In this document: piece by piece, positions 6,845-15,889 of the stretch
Position numbering within the stretch: the stretch's first letter is position 1
How the letters are laid out: every line of letters starts with the position of its first letter
Source of the DNA: Phycisphaerae bacterium
GTDB taxonomy: Bacteria > Planctomycetota > Phycisphaerae > Phycisphaerales > UBA1924
Assembly (NCBI GenBank): GCA_030429485.1
Contig: JAUIFD010000001.1
Location: forward strand, 1 to 64,000
Direction of reading: 5' to 3'
Length of the DNA stretch: 64,000 nt
The notes under the pieces: generated by a model
Database searches by the model: none
What the model was told of the DNA's origin: nothing
What the model saw: only the letters and a program-made list of their open reading frames with translations
Program-made: the position numbers and the translations under genes

Positions 6845-8857
6845 ATGACGATCCTGAGCAAACTCCGCTCCCCCGCCGACCTGCGCGAGCTCCCGCTCGA
6901 TGATCTCGATGTCGTCGCGAGTGAGATCCGTGAGGCGATCATCAACCGTGTGAGCCAGACCGGGGGGCATCTTGCGCCCAACCTCGGCGTGGTGGAGCTC
7001 ACCATCGCGCTGCACCGCGTATTCGACTTCGGGCACGACCGATTGCTCTTCGATGTCGGGCACCAGTGCTATCCGCACAAGCTGCTGACCGGACGTTTGC
7101 CCATGCTCGACGCCCTGCGCACGCGGCGTGGGATGGCGGGCTTCCCGGAGCCGCGCGAGTCGGCCTTTGACCTGTTCAGCGTGGGGCACGCGGGGACGGG
7201 CATCTCGACCGCGGTGGGGATGGCGCGGGGCGACACGCTCGCGGGCGACGCCTACGAGCCCAACGAGCGTCCGGACGGGCGACGCGTCGTGACGCTGATC
7301 GGCGACGCGTCGATCGTCAACGGCGTGGCGATGGAGGGGCTCAACAACGCGGGCACGCTCAAGCGGCAGTTCCTGGTCATTCTGAATGACAACGGGATGT
7401 CGATCTCGAAGCCGCAGGGCGCGGTGTCGCAGTACTTCAATCGCGTGCGTCTGAGCCACACCTACGCCGACTTCAAGAAAGCGGGCAAGCAGGTGCTCAA
7501 GCACGTGCCGGGTGGATCGATGCTGGGCGAGGCGTACCACCGCGCCGGCGAGATGACCAAGGCGATGATCGCGCACCGCGGCGAGCACATCGGGTGGTTC
7601 GAGCACTTCGGGCTGGTGACGGTGGGGCCGATCGACGGGCACAACATCCGCGAGCTGATCGAGTTTCTGTCGGAGGCTCGCGAGTTTGACCGCCCGATGG
7701 TGCTGCACGTGAAGACGCAGAAGGGCAAGGGCCTGCCCTACGCCGAGGAGGACGCGACGACCTTCCACTCGCCGCCGGCGCACCGGTACGACCCGGATTC
7801 GTGCCGGGTGGAGATCCAGAGTTCGGGTCGGTCGTTTACCACGGCGGTCGGCGAGGCGATGGTGGGGGTGATGGAGCGCGACGAGAAGGTCGTCGCGTGC
7901 ACGGCCGCGATGCCGGGCGGCACGGGCATGGACAAGGTGCTCGAGGCGTTCCCGGAGCGTTCCTGGGACGTGGGCATCTGCGAATCGCACGCGATGGACA
8001 TGATGGCCGGGCTCGCGAAGACGGGGGCCAAGCCGTTCTTCGCGGTGTATGCGACGTTCCTTCAGCGGGCGTTCGATCAGGCGTTTCAGGAGGTCTCACT
8101 CCAGGGCTTGTCGGTGCGTTTGCTGCTCGATCGGGCGGGGCTCGTGGGGGGCGATGGCGCGGTGCATCACGGGTTCTGCGACGTTTCGATCTTGCGGACG
8201 CTCCCCGGCGCGTGCCTGACCGCCGCGATCGACGAGCCGAGCCTGATCGCGGCGATCGAGTTCATGCGCGGGTATGAGGAAGGGCTCAGTGCCGTGCGCT
8301 ACCCACGCGACGCGGTGAGCGGGCGGCTTGCGGCGAGTGCTTGCCCGGCGTTTGAGCTGGGCAAGGCGCGGTGCCTGACGCCCGAGCTCGACGTGCTCTC
8401 GGGCGAGAGCGAGTCGAAGATGCCGGACGTCGCGGTGCTGGCGTTCGGCACGCCCGCGATCGCGGCGCTCGACGCCGCGGACGCGCTCGCGGACGACTAC
8501 CGGGTTGGTGTGTGGGACGCGCGCTTCGCCAAGCCGGTGGATGCGAAGCTCGTGCGTGCGCTCCTGTCGCGCAACATCCCCGTGGTGACGGTCGAGGACC
8601 ACTCGGTGGTCGGCGGATTTGGAGCCGCGGTGCTGGAGTGTGCGGGCGAACTCGGGCTCGACGCGTCGCACGTGGTGCGTCTGGGGCTGCCCGACGCGTG
8701 GGTGTACCAGGACTCGCGCAAGGCTCAGCTCGCCGAGGTCGGGATCGACGCAGCGGGCATCACGCGGGCGGTGCGCACCGCGGTGGACCTGCGACGGAGC
8801 GGTGCGCCTGGCGGGGCGTTGCGGACGCCGACCGAGGGCGTGACGCGGGTGGGTTGA
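6845..8857 (+). CDS. dxs: 1-deoxy-D-xylulose-5-phosphate synthase
   Basis: About 670 residues. ATG 6845 is preferred over the adjacent GTG 6842 because AGGAGG is only one base from the latter. It joins pyruvate and glyceraldehyde 3-phosphate in the first step of the MEP isoprenoid pathway. Visible motifs: VGHQCYPHKLLTGR, the thiamine-diphosphate-binding GDASIVNGVAMEGLNNAG with ILNDNGMSIS, KTQKGKGLPYAE, the transketolase central domain with DRAGLVGGDGAVHHG, and the C-terminal domain with VTVEDHSVVGGFG. Follows the prenyl synthase gene on the same strand. Confidence 0.96.
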   Translation: MTILSKLRSPADLRELPLDDLDVVASEIREAIINRVSQTGGHLAPNLGVVELTIALHRVFDFGHDRLLFDVGHQCYPHKLLTGRLPMLDALRTRRGMAGFPEPRESAFDLFSVGHAGTGISTAVGMARGDTLAGDAYEPNERPDGRRVVTLIGDASIVNGVAMEGLNNAGTLKRQFLVILNDNGMSISKPQGAVSQYFNRVRLSHTYADFKKAGKQVLKHVPGGSMLGEAYHRAGEMTKAMIAHRGEHIGWFEHFGLVTVGPIDGHNIRELIEFLSEAREFDRPMVLHVKTQKGKGLPYAEEDATTFHSPPAHRYDPDSCRVEIQSSGRSFTTAVGEAMVGVMERDEKVVACTAAMPGGTGMDKVLEAFPERSWDVGICESHAMDMMAGLAKTGAKPFFAVYATFLQRAFDQAFQEVSLQGLSVRLLLDRAGLVGGDGAVHHGFCDVSILRTLPGACLTAAIDEPSLIAAIEFMRGYEEGLSAVRYPRDAVSGRLAASACPAFELGKARCLTPELDVLSGESESKMPDVAVLAFGTPAIAALDAADALADDYRVGVWDARFAKPVDAKLVRALLSRNIPVVTVEDHSVVGGFGAAVLECAGELGLDASHVVRLGLPDAWVYQDSRKAQLAEVGIDAAGITRAVRTAVDLRRSGAPGGALRTPTEGVTRVG

Positions 8858-8871
8858 CCTGAACCGCCGGA

Positions 8872-10215
8872 TTACTCAGGCGCCGCCGGCAACCCCACGC
8901 CTCGGATCCAGATCGTGCCGCCCCAGGCGGAGTCGATGTCGAGCGTTTGGGCGAGCACGTCCGTTGAGGGCACAAACTCGAAGTCCGCGACGCTCGCGTC
9001 GAAGTCGTCCGGCAGGTCGTGCCCGGAGGACATGACGCTGCTCCCGTTGCCGCCGGCGCCGGTTGCGGTCGCGACCGCGAGCGAGTGTCCGTCGCCCCAG
9101 TGCATGACGACGCGATACGCCGAGGGCAGGGGGGCGTCCTGGATGCGGATGGCGAGGGAGAGCGACTTGCCGCCGTCGGCATCGGTCCGGACTTGAGCGC
9201 GCGAGATCGTGACCGCCTCCGCCATCGCCTCGCGTGCGGATTCATCCTCGATGAGCGTGTAGAGCGGTGCGTCGGGCGCGACCACGTTGAGCGGGATCGT
9301 CTGCTGGCGCTCCGAGACCGCGAGCGGCGGGGTGCCCATGGCGGTGCGCACCTCGACCGCGTACGCGAGTTCCAGCACGTGTTCGCCGGGCTCGTCGAGG
9401 GTCAGTGCGTTGGAGGAGATCCTGCCGCCACCCCCGCCGCCTGACATGCCGATCGCCCCGCCGCCGAGCACTCCGAGCGTCGGTTCGCCGTCGAGTCGGC
9501 AATCACGCTCTTGGACGGTGAACCAGTACGTCGCGCCGCCCAGGCGCATCTCGCCGAAGTCGATGGTGACGTTGGAGTCGTCACCCGCGCGCAGCGTGTC
9601 CCGCACGAGCACCTGTGTGCCGATGCAGCGTCCGTAGTACGTATCCATCGCGGCTTGGTCCAGCACGCCGGTGGAACCGGCGTATTCCACGATGTCGCCG
9701 TACCCCGTCGCCCACGACGCGGTGGGGTCGCCCTGGAGATCGAGCGCGATCCTCGCGAGGCGCCCGAGGCGCTCGTCGTCGGTTCTGCCCTTGAGCACAC
9801 GTGACGCGAGCTCGTCGATGACGCCCTGGTCGAAGGACGCGCCGAACCCTCGCATCTCCTGCTCAAGGAGCCACGCGGGCTTGATCGTGTTCCAGTTGAA
9901 CGACGATGCGGCGCCCCATGTCAACGCGCCGGCCGCGACGAGGGCGACCGTGAGCCCGAGCATGCCCAACGCGACCGCGCCGCGGCGCTTGCGCCGGGCG
10001 CCATCGCGCACGGCCTTCGGACGGGCGAGGTCGGCGGAGCACTCAGGGCAATGCGCGGGGCGCGGATCGAGCCCGATCAGGTCGTACCGACACCTTCGGC
10101 AGACGGGATGGTCATCGACGCGCCGCCCGCGCCACCCGATGACGAGCATCGCAAGGGAGATCACGCCGATGGCGATCACTGCAGCGAGGACGATCGGAGC
10201 GAGCGACATTCCCAT
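8872..10215 (-). CDS. Zinc-ribbon membrane protein of unknown function
   Basis: 447 residues; starts at 10215 or 10209 are both possible and no strong ribosome-binding site decides. An N-terminal TM segment (IVLAAVIAIGVISLAMLVIGW) precedes CRRCRYDLIGLDPRPAHCPEC, a C-x-x-C zinc ribbon of the type widespread in planctomycetes. A second TM (about residues 82-104) precedes a large extracytoplasmic beta-rich domain with a glycine run (MSGGGGGGRISS). No enzymatic motif was recognised. It lies downstream of phoU on the same strand with a 72-base gap and converges with dxs. Confidence 0.7.
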   Translation of the reverse strand: MGMSLAPIVLAAVIAIGVISLAMLVIGWRGRRVDDHPVCRRCRYDLIGLDPRPAHCPECSADLARPKAVRDGARRKRRGAVALGMLGLTVALVAAGALTWGAASSFNWNTIKPAWLLEQEMRGFGASFDQGVIDELASRVLKGRTDDERLGRLARIALDLQGDPTASWATGYGDIVEYAGSTGVLDQAAMDTYYGRCIGTQVLVRDTLRAGDDSNVTIDFGEMRLGGATYWFTVQERDCRLDGEPTLGVLGGGAIGMSGGGGGGRISSNALTLDEPGEHVLELAYAVEVRTAMGTPPLAVSERQQTIPLNVVAPDAPLYTLIEDESAREAMAEAVTISRAQVRTDADGGKSLSLAIRIQDAPLPSAYRVVMHWGDGHSLAVATATGAGGNGSSVMSSGHDLPDDFDASVADFEFVPSTDVLAQTLDIDSAWGGTIWIRGVGLPAAPE

Positions 10216-10287
10216 CGGCCCAGTGTCGCGGCGTGCGCACGGGTGTCAACCCTGGCCCGATTGAGATTCGGTCGCGGCGCGTCGGGG

Positions 10288-11013
10288 CTACGCGATGTTG
10301 CGCTTTGGCTTGGTGTGGCGGATGATCTCGCCCGTCGCGAGGTAGACGACGTCCTCGGCGATGTTCGCCATCAGATCGCCCACTCGCTCGAGTTCGCGCG
10401 CCACTCGGCAGATGGCGAGGCCCACCTCGGGGTGCGACGGATCGGCGCGCATGAGCGCGATCGTCTCTTCGTGCGTGCGGTCGTGCAGGCGGTCGAGCGT
10501 CTTGTCTGACAGCACGATCCTGCGCGCCGTCTCGACGTCCTCGTCCACCACCGCACGCAGCAGATTCTGACACACGATCGGCACCCGCTCGCCCAGCTCG
10601 ATCAACGCCATCGGCCATGCGGGCGCGAGATCGGGCTCCAGCCTCATCGCTACCTTTGCGATGGAGCACGCGTGGTCGGCCACGCGCTCGATGTCCGCGT
10701 TGACCTTCAGCACGAACGCCAGACGCCGAAAGTCGCGAGCCATGGGCTGCTGGAGCGCGAGCAGGCGGTAGCACTCGGCCTCGATCGCCACTTCCTCCGC
10801 ATCGATGCGGTCGTCCCGCTGGCGCAGCGCGCGCGCACGCTCGGCGTCGAGCTCCCACAACGCCGCGACCGCCTGGTTGAGCATCCCGATCGCCATCGAC
10901 GCCTCGCGCACCAGGCGGCGCTGAATCGCGAGCAACTCCTCGCCGAACTGCGATCGCGGGGGCGGCGAGGAACGTGGGATATCCGGGCGGTTCGGCGGCA
11001 ACTGGGCGTCCAT
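10288..11013 (-). CDS. phoU: Phosphate signalling protein PhoU
   Basis: 241 residues. The two-repeat helical PhoU fold is evident: ALRQRDDRIDAEEVAIEAECYRLLALQQPMARDFRRL with VLKVNADIERVADHACSIAKVA, repeated in looser form as VLSDKTLDRLHDRTHEETIALM and ARELERVGDLMANIAEDVVYLATGE. The second ERVGDLMANIAED motif is the metal-binding signature. PhoU modulates the Pst transporter and PhoR/PhoB-type signalling. No pst or pho sensor genes are in the window, so it acts in trans. An N-terminal Pro-rich extension of about 20 residues is extra. Confidence 0.92.
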   Translation of the reverse strand: MDAQLPPNRPDIPRSSPPPRSQFGEELLAIQRRLVREASMAIGMLNQAVAALWELDAERARALRQRDDRIDAEEVAIEAECYRLLALQQPMARDFRRLAFVLKVNADIERVADHACSIAKVAMRLEPDLAPAWPMALIELGERVPIVCQNLLRAVVDEDVETARRIVLSDKTLDRLHDRTHEETIALMRADPSHPEVGLAICRVARELERVGDLMANIAEDVVYLATGEIIRHTKPKRNIA

Positions 11014-11108
11014 CCTGGGTCTATCGGCAAGCGAGCGGATAACCTAGGAATGATCCGGCGTTCGGGGAAGTGGGATGCACTGATTTGGCCGAGCGATGTG
11101 AAGGTTGC

Positions 11109-11897
11109 ATGCAGAATGGCTCGCTCAATCCCGCCCAGCGCCTCGTCCGGGCCGGGTTTGGCCCGTTGTCAGGGCGGGTCGGGAACGCCGTCAAGACCGT
11201 CGAGCGTCTGGCGACACCCGCGCCAGCGGCTGGGGCGCAAGACGAGCTTCGTTACTGGATCGACGCGGCTGCGGGCCGGGCGGGGCTGCCCGGGCCGCTC
11301 TGGGAGACGTTCGGTCGTTGGCAGCGGACGCGCCTCTTCGAACTCGGTGATCGTCTTGGGCTCGCAAGTGGTCTCGTGCCGGGTGAGGCGATCACCGGCC
11401 CGCTCGCGGCGTGGTGCGCGCGCCAGCGCGTGGTCGAGATCGGTCCGGGGCCGCACCCAGCGGTTTGCGAAGCGAGGTGGCGGTCGGCGATCGCGGTGGA
11501 CCCGCTGGCGGACCGCTACCTCGAGCACGGGCTTGTGCCGCCGCACGCGGATCGCGTGGTGTGGATCGATGCGCCGGGTGAGCGCATCCCGCTCGCGTCG
11601 GGGTCGGCCGACCTTGTGATCTGCGAGAACTGCCTTGACCATGTGCGCTCGCCGGAGGCGGTCGTGCGCGAGATGCGCCGGCTGTTGCGCGAGGGAGGGC
11701 TCGTGTGGGTTCTGGTCGACATGATGGACGAGGGCGACGAGCTGCACCCACACCCGTTCGACGAGGCACGGGTGCGTGCGCTCTTTGCTGCGGGTGGTTT
11801 CGAGGTGCAGTGGGCGGCGGTCTGGGACGGGCACTCGCACCCGCGCGCGCACGGGCAGTGGCGTGCGCTTCTGCGGGCAGCGAATCGAGAGGGATGA
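11109..11897 (+). CDS. Class I SAM-dependent methyltransferase
   Basis: 262 residues from ATG 11109 (AAGG five bases upstream); an in-frame upstream start at 11070 exists. RVVEIGPGPHP is motif I of a Rossmann methyltransferase, IAVDPLADRY gives the acidic residue at the end of beta 2, and SADLVICENCLDHVRSPEAVVREMRRLLREGGLVWVLVDM is the methyltransf_11-type core. The substrate is unknown. The N-terminal helical region (about 90 residues) has no recognised domain. It is followed within 3 bases by the peptidase gene, suggesting co-transcription. Confidence 0.8.
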   Translation: MQNGSLNPAQRLVRAGFGPLSGRVGNAVKTVERLATPAPAAGAQDELRYWIDAAAGRAGLPGPLWETFGRWQRTRLFELGDRLGLASGLVPGEAITGPLAAWCARQRVVEIGPGPHPAVCEARWRSAIAVDPLADRYLEHGLVPPHADRVVWIDAPGERIPLASGSADLVICENCLDHVRSPEAVVREMRRLLREGGLVWVLVDMMDEGDELHPHPFDEARVRALFAAGGFEVQWAAVWDGHSHPRAHGQWRALLRAANREG

Positions 11898-11900
11898 TGG

Positions 11901-12563
11901 ATGGGTAGCCGATGGTGGGTTGCGGAAGCGTGGGCGAGCTCTCCGATGTTCCTCTTTGAGTGGGTGTTCTGGGTGATCTTCTCGATCACGCTGCACGAGC
12001 TTGGGCACGGGTGGGCGGCGATCCGGGCAGGCGATCGCACGCCGATCGAGCTCGGGCACATGACGTGGAACCCACTCGTGCACATGGGGCAGATGAGCCT
12101 GCTCATGTTCGCGATCGTCGGGATCGCCTGGGGGGCGATGCCGGTGAACCCGTCGCGCTTTCGTGGGCGTTGGGACGACGCGATCGTGGCGCTCGCCGGG
12201 CCGGCGATGAACCTGCTGCTCGCGCTCGCTTGTGTCATCGTCGCTTCGTTGTGGAACGCCTTTGCGCTGTCGCGCGTCCCGGAGCACGTTGCGAGCAACG
12301 TCGACCTGCTCTTCACCTGGGGTGCGGTGCTCAACTTCGTTCTGCTGTTCTTTAACCTGATCCCGGTGCCGCCTCTCGATGGGTCGCGGGTCGCTGCGAC
12401 GTTCTTTCCTTCATACGACCGCGTGCTGGGCACCGAACAGGGGCGGATGATCGCCCTGTTCGCGTTCATCGCGCTGTTCTGGTTCGGCGGGGAGTACCTT
12501 TTCGCCGGGGCTGCTTTCGCCACTGGGACGCTTATGGGTTTGCTCGGATTCGTCCTGCCTTGA
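11901..12563 (+). CDS. Site-2 protease (M50-like) family membrane peptidase
   Basis: 220 residues with about five TM segments. ITLHELGHGWAAIRAG carries the HExxH zinc motif within the first membrane segment, and FFNLIPVPPLDGSRV is the NPxPxxDG-type second motif that supplies the third zinc ligand. This compact form, without PDZ or CBS domains, is common in bacteria and its substrates are mostly unknown. It starts 3 bases after the methyltransferase gene. Confidence 0.85.
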   Translation: MGSRWWVAEAWASSPMFLFEWVFWVIFSITLHELGHGWAAIRAGDRTPIELGHMTWNPLVHMGQMSLLMFAIVGIAWGAMPVNPSRFRGRWDDAIVALAGPAMNLLLALACVIVASLWNAFALSRVPEHVASNVDLLFTWGAVLNFVLLFFNLIPVPPLDGSRVAATFFPSYDRVLGTEQGRMIALFAFIALFWFGGEYLFAGAAFATGTLMGLLGFVLP

Positions 12564-12573
12564 CGGTATTCTG

Positions 12574-12849
12574 ATGGCGATGGCTCGTCGCCGGTCGAAC
12601 CGGACACGGTTCTCCCCGATCGTGATCGGGGCGGCCGTGTTCTCGATCGTGTCGGGGCTCGTCTTCGCCGGGTGGGTCGCCTCGCGCGACCCGGCGGTCA
12701 TCGATCGGTTCTCGGATGATGGGGGCACCGATCTGGGCGGGTCCGGCCCCTCCGCGACCGGCGGCGGCTCTCCCGAGATTCAGCCCAACGCGGGGCACGA
12801 GGGCACGCCGATCGAGTTTGACCCCAAGCACCTCGACGAGTTCCGGTAA
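12574..12849 (+). CDS. Small single-pass membrane protein, hypothetical
   Basis: 91 residues. A basic N-terminus (MARRRSNRTRF) is followed by one TM segment (PIVIGAAVFSIVSGLVFAGWV) and a Gly/Ser/Asp-rich tail ending FDPKHLDEFR. The tail would lie outside the membrane. It starts 10 bases after the peptidase gene; a second ATG at 12580 is an alternative start. No family is recognised. Confidence 0.5.
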   Translation: MAMARRRSNRTRFSPIVIGAAVFSIVSGLVFAGWVASRDPAVIDRFSDDGGTDLGGSGPSATGGGSPEIQPNAGHEGTPIEFDPKHLDEFR

Positions 12850-12933
12850 TCCCCCGGGCGCAAACCGGCAACCCCCGCCCGCGCCGGTGCGAATGACCCT
12901 GCGTCGCATCCACCCCCCTCGGAAGGTCTCGTG

Positions 12934-14370
12934 ATGAAGCGTTCGGGTCGCACGCTGTCGGTCGTCCTCACTCTGGTGGGCGGCTCCGCCTCCGCGCAGT
13001 TCGTGGATGCCCCGAGCGATCCCGCGCCCGATCTCGAGACGGTGTACTACGACTGGGTCCGCGACGACGGCGTGCTCGCGGGCGGGCGGACCGAGTTGGT
13101 GATCGACCGCGGGGTGTATCCGACGCCGGGCGTCGCCGGCGTGCAGCTCATCGGGACGTTCGCCGAGAGCGACGCGCTGCCCAACCGCGTGGATGTTGTC
13201 TTTGTGGGCGACGGGTACACCGCGGGTGAGCTCGGGCTCTACGCGGTGCAGGCCGACAGCTTCGCGGACGAGTTCTTTTCGTACGAGCCGTTCACGAGCT
13301 ACCGCCCGCTCTTTCAGGTGCATCGGGTCGATGTGGTCTCGAACGAATCGGGCGTGGACAACGATCCGTCGAGGGGGATCAATCGTGACACCGCGCTTGA
13401 TATGGCGTACTGGTGCAACAACACGGAGCGCCTGCTCTGTGTCAACGTGGGCAAGGCGTACTCCTACGCCGCCACCGCCCCGTATCTCGATGTCGTGGTC
13501 GCGATCGCCAACTCGTCGAAGTACGGCGGCGCGGGGTACCCGTCGAGCGATCTCGCCACCGCTGCGGCAGGCAACGGCGCCGCGGTTGACATCGTGATCC
13601 ACGAGCTCGGGCACGCGTTGGGCGACCTCGCGGACGAGTACACCTACGGCGGGCCGACCAACTACACGGGGCCCGAGCCTTCCGCTCCCAACGCGTCGGT
13701 CTATGACTCGACCACCATGCATTCGCTGCAGCGCAAGTGGTATCGGTGGATCGGGACGAGCATGTCGGGCTTTGATAACCCGGTGTCCACGTACGAGGGC
13801 TGCAACTACTCGGTCAACGGCATCTACCGCCCGTCGAACAACTCGATGATGCGGGCGCTTAACCGCCCGTTCAACCTCCCGTCCGCCGAGGCGCTGATCG
13901 TGCAGATCTACAGGCTTGTGGACGTGATCGACGCCCACGCGCCGCAGTCGCCCGCGCCGCCCGCCGACAGCTCGCTCTGGGTCGACCCGGTCGACCCGCT
14001 GACGGGCACGATCGAGATCGGGTGGACACTCAACGGGGCGCCGGTCGGCGATGGGAGCGCCACGCTCGACCTCGCACCGCTGGGCGCCCGAGCGGGCGAT
14101 GTGGTTCGGGCGACTGTCGTCGACGCCACGCCGTGGGTGCGCAACGAGACCGATCGCGCCAATCACATGACGCACACCGTGCAGTGGACGCTGGGGCAGG
14201 TCGCCTGCCCGGCCGACCTGACCGGCGAGGGTGACGTCAACGTCAATGACTTCTTCGAGTTCCTGTCGCTCTATCAGGCCGGGGATGTGCGGGCTGACTT
14301 TGTGCCCGGTGGCGGGATCAACACCATCGACTTCTTCGCGTTCTTGGCGGCGTACCAGCAGGGGTGCTGA
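12934..14370 (+). CDS. Secreted M64-family metallopeptidase with C-terminal dockerin-like domain
   Basis: 478 residues from ATG 12934 (GGAAGG upstream; the adjacent GTG 12931 is less well spaced). Signal peptide SVVLTLVGGSASAQF. RVDVVFVGDGYTAGE and HELGHALGDLADEYTYGG match M64 (IgA-peptidase-like) enzymes, where HExxHxxxxxADEY binds zinc. The tail has two short repeats, CPADLTGEGDVNVNDFFEFLSLYQAGD and a shorter ADF...INTIDFFAFLAAYQQGC, resembling the Gly-Cys-ending dockerin-type tail of many secreted planctomycete proteins. Likely an exported, anchored protease. Confidence 0.85.
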   Translation: MKRSGRTLSVVLTLVGGSASAQFVDAPSDPAPDLETVYYDWVRDDGVLAGGRTELVIDRGVYPTPGVAGVQLIGTFAESDALPNRVDVVFVGDGYTAGELGLYAVQADSFADEFFSYEPFTSYRPLFQVHRVDVVSNESGVDNDPSRGINRDTALDMAYWCNNTERLLCVNVGKAYSYAATAPYLDVVVAIANSSKYGGAGYPSSDLATAAAGNGAAVDIVIHELGHALGDLADEYTYGGPTNYTGPEPSAPNASVYDSTTMHSLQRKWYRWIGTSMSGFDNPVSTYEGCNYSVNGIYRPSNNSMMRALNRPFNLPSAEALIVQIYRLVDVIDAHAPQSPAPPADSSLWVDPVDPLTGTIEIGWTLNGAPVGDGSATLDLAPLGARAGDVVRATVVDATPWVRNETDRANHMTHTVQWTLGQVACPADLTGEGDVNVNDFFEFLSLYQAGDVRADFVPGGGINTIDFFAFLAAYQQGC

Positions 14371-14389
14371 GGGCTAGCCTTGGGCTCGC

Positions 14390-15889
14390 ATGACCGAGCC
14401 GAGCCCACTTGAGCCTCCCCCGCACCTGACGAGCGCGCAGTTCCGCGAGCTCGGGAAGCGCGCCGTTGATTGGGTCGCGGACTACCTGGAGCGTGTGGAG
14501 CGATTGCCGGTGCGATCACCCGACGCGCCGGGCGCCGGGCTCGCGCGCCTGCCCGAGTCGCCACCGGATGATGGGCTCGGCGGTGCGAGCGACCCGCTTG
14601 GCGCGTGGGATGCGGTGTTTGATGATCTCACCCGTGTGATCGAGCCTGGGTTGACGCACTGGCAGCACCCGTCGTTCTTTGGGTACTTCCCGTGCAACGC
14701 CTCGGGGCCCGCGGTGGTGGGGGAGCTGCTCAGCGCGGGGCTCGGCGTGCAAGGCATGCTCTGGGCGACGAGCCCGATCGCGACCGAACTCGAGACCCGT
14801 GTGCTCGACTGGTGCGCGGAGATGTTCGGCCTGCCCTCGGCGTTCCGATCGTCCGGGGCGGGCGGCGGGGTGATCCAGGGGACCGCGAGCGAGGCGACGC
14901 TCTGTGCGCTCACGGCGGCTCGGGCGCGGGCGGTGGAAAGCGATGCTGCTCAGGATCGGTGCGTGGCATATGCGTCTGATCAGGCGCACTCGTCGGTGCT
15001 CAAGGCCGCGATGATCGCGGGGCTCGCGCGCGGGCCGGATGATCGCGAGCGCGTGCGTCTGATCGGGACGGACGAGTCTGGGCGCATGCGGGTGAAGATG
15101 CTGCGCGAGGCGATCGAGGCGGACCGTGCGCGCGGGCTGGCGCCAACGTTTGTTTGCGCGACGATGGGTACAACCGGCACCGGGGCGTTCGACTCGATCG
15201 ACGAGATCGCGGGCGTGGTGGGTGAGTGTGCACCCGGAGCATGGCTGCATGTGGACGGCGCGTGGGCGGGGTGTGCGCTGGTGTGTCCCGAGCATCGCGC
15301 GATCGCGAAGGGGATCGAGCGGGCCGATTCGTTCTGCACGAACCCGCACAAGTGGTTGCTGACCAACTTTGATTGCGACCTGTTCTGGGTGCGCGATCGC
15401 GCGGCCCTCACGCGGGCGCTCGCGATCACGCCGGAGTACTTGCGCAACGCGCCGACCGACGCGGGCGCGGTGGTCGACTATCGCGACTGGCAGGTGCCGC
15501 TCGGACGCAGGTTCCGAGCGCTCAAGCTGTGGCTCGTGATCCGGCACTACGGCGTGGAGGGTCTGCGTGCGCACATCCGGCAGCACGTGGAGTGGGCGTC
15601 CTGGATCGAGGGTCGCGTACGTGCTGACGGGCGGTTTGCGTTGGCGGCGCCTCGGGCGCTTGGTCTGGTGTGTTTCCGGCTCGTCGCGGGCGACGCCGCG
15701 ACGCGCACGCTCATGGATCGGATCAACGCCTCCGGACGAGCGTTCTTCTCGCACGCGACCGCCGTCGGGCGCGATGGAGAGCCGACGATGTTCATCCGGA
15801 TGGCGATCGGCGCGACACGGACGGAGTTCGAGCACGTGCGCCACGCGTGGGAGCTGGTCGTGCGCACGGCTCAGGAGGTGCTCGGGTAA
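14390..15889 (+). CDS. PLP-dependent aromatic-L-amino-acid decarboxylase family protein
   Basis: 499 residues. Group II decarboxylase features are clear: THWQHPSFFGYFP near the N-terminus, GVIQGTASEATLCAL for cofactor phosphate, HVDGAWAG with the Asp that contacts the pyridine nitrogen, and TNPHKWLLTNFDC with the Schiff-base lysine. Such enzymes decarboxylate DOPA, 5-hydroxytryptophan, tryptophan, tyrosine or phenylalanine. The exact substrate cannot be read from motifs. The stop overlaps the start of rsmD (TAATG). Confidence 0.9.
   Translation: MTEPSPLEPPPHLTSAQFRELGKRAVDWVADYLERVERLPVRSPDAPGAGLARLPESPPDDGLGGASDPLGAWDAVFDDLTRVIEPGLTHWQHPSFFGYFPCNASGPAVVGELLSAGLGVQGMLWATSPIATELETRVLDWCAEMFGLPSAFRSSGAGGGVIQGTASEATLCALTAARARAVESDAAQDRCVAYASDQAHSSVLKAAMIAGLARGPDDRERVRLIGTDESGRMRVKMLREAIEADRARGLAPTFVCATMGTTGTGAFDSIDEIAGVVGECAPGAWLHVDGAWAGCALVCPEHRAIAKGIERADSFCTNPHKWLLTNFDCDLFWVRDRAALTRALAITPEYLRNAPTDAGAVVDYRDWQVPLGRRFRALKLWLVIRHYGVEGLRAHIRQHVEWASWIEGRVRADGRFALAAPRALGLVCFRLVAGDAATRTLMDRINASGRAFFSHATAVGRDGEPTMFIRMAIGATRTEFEHVRHAWELVVRTAQEVLG

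Noticed and set aside
12532-14175. A 547-residue minus-strand open frame
   Set aside because: It mirrors the M64 peptidase gene, whose signal peptide, zinc motif and dockerin tail support the plus strand.
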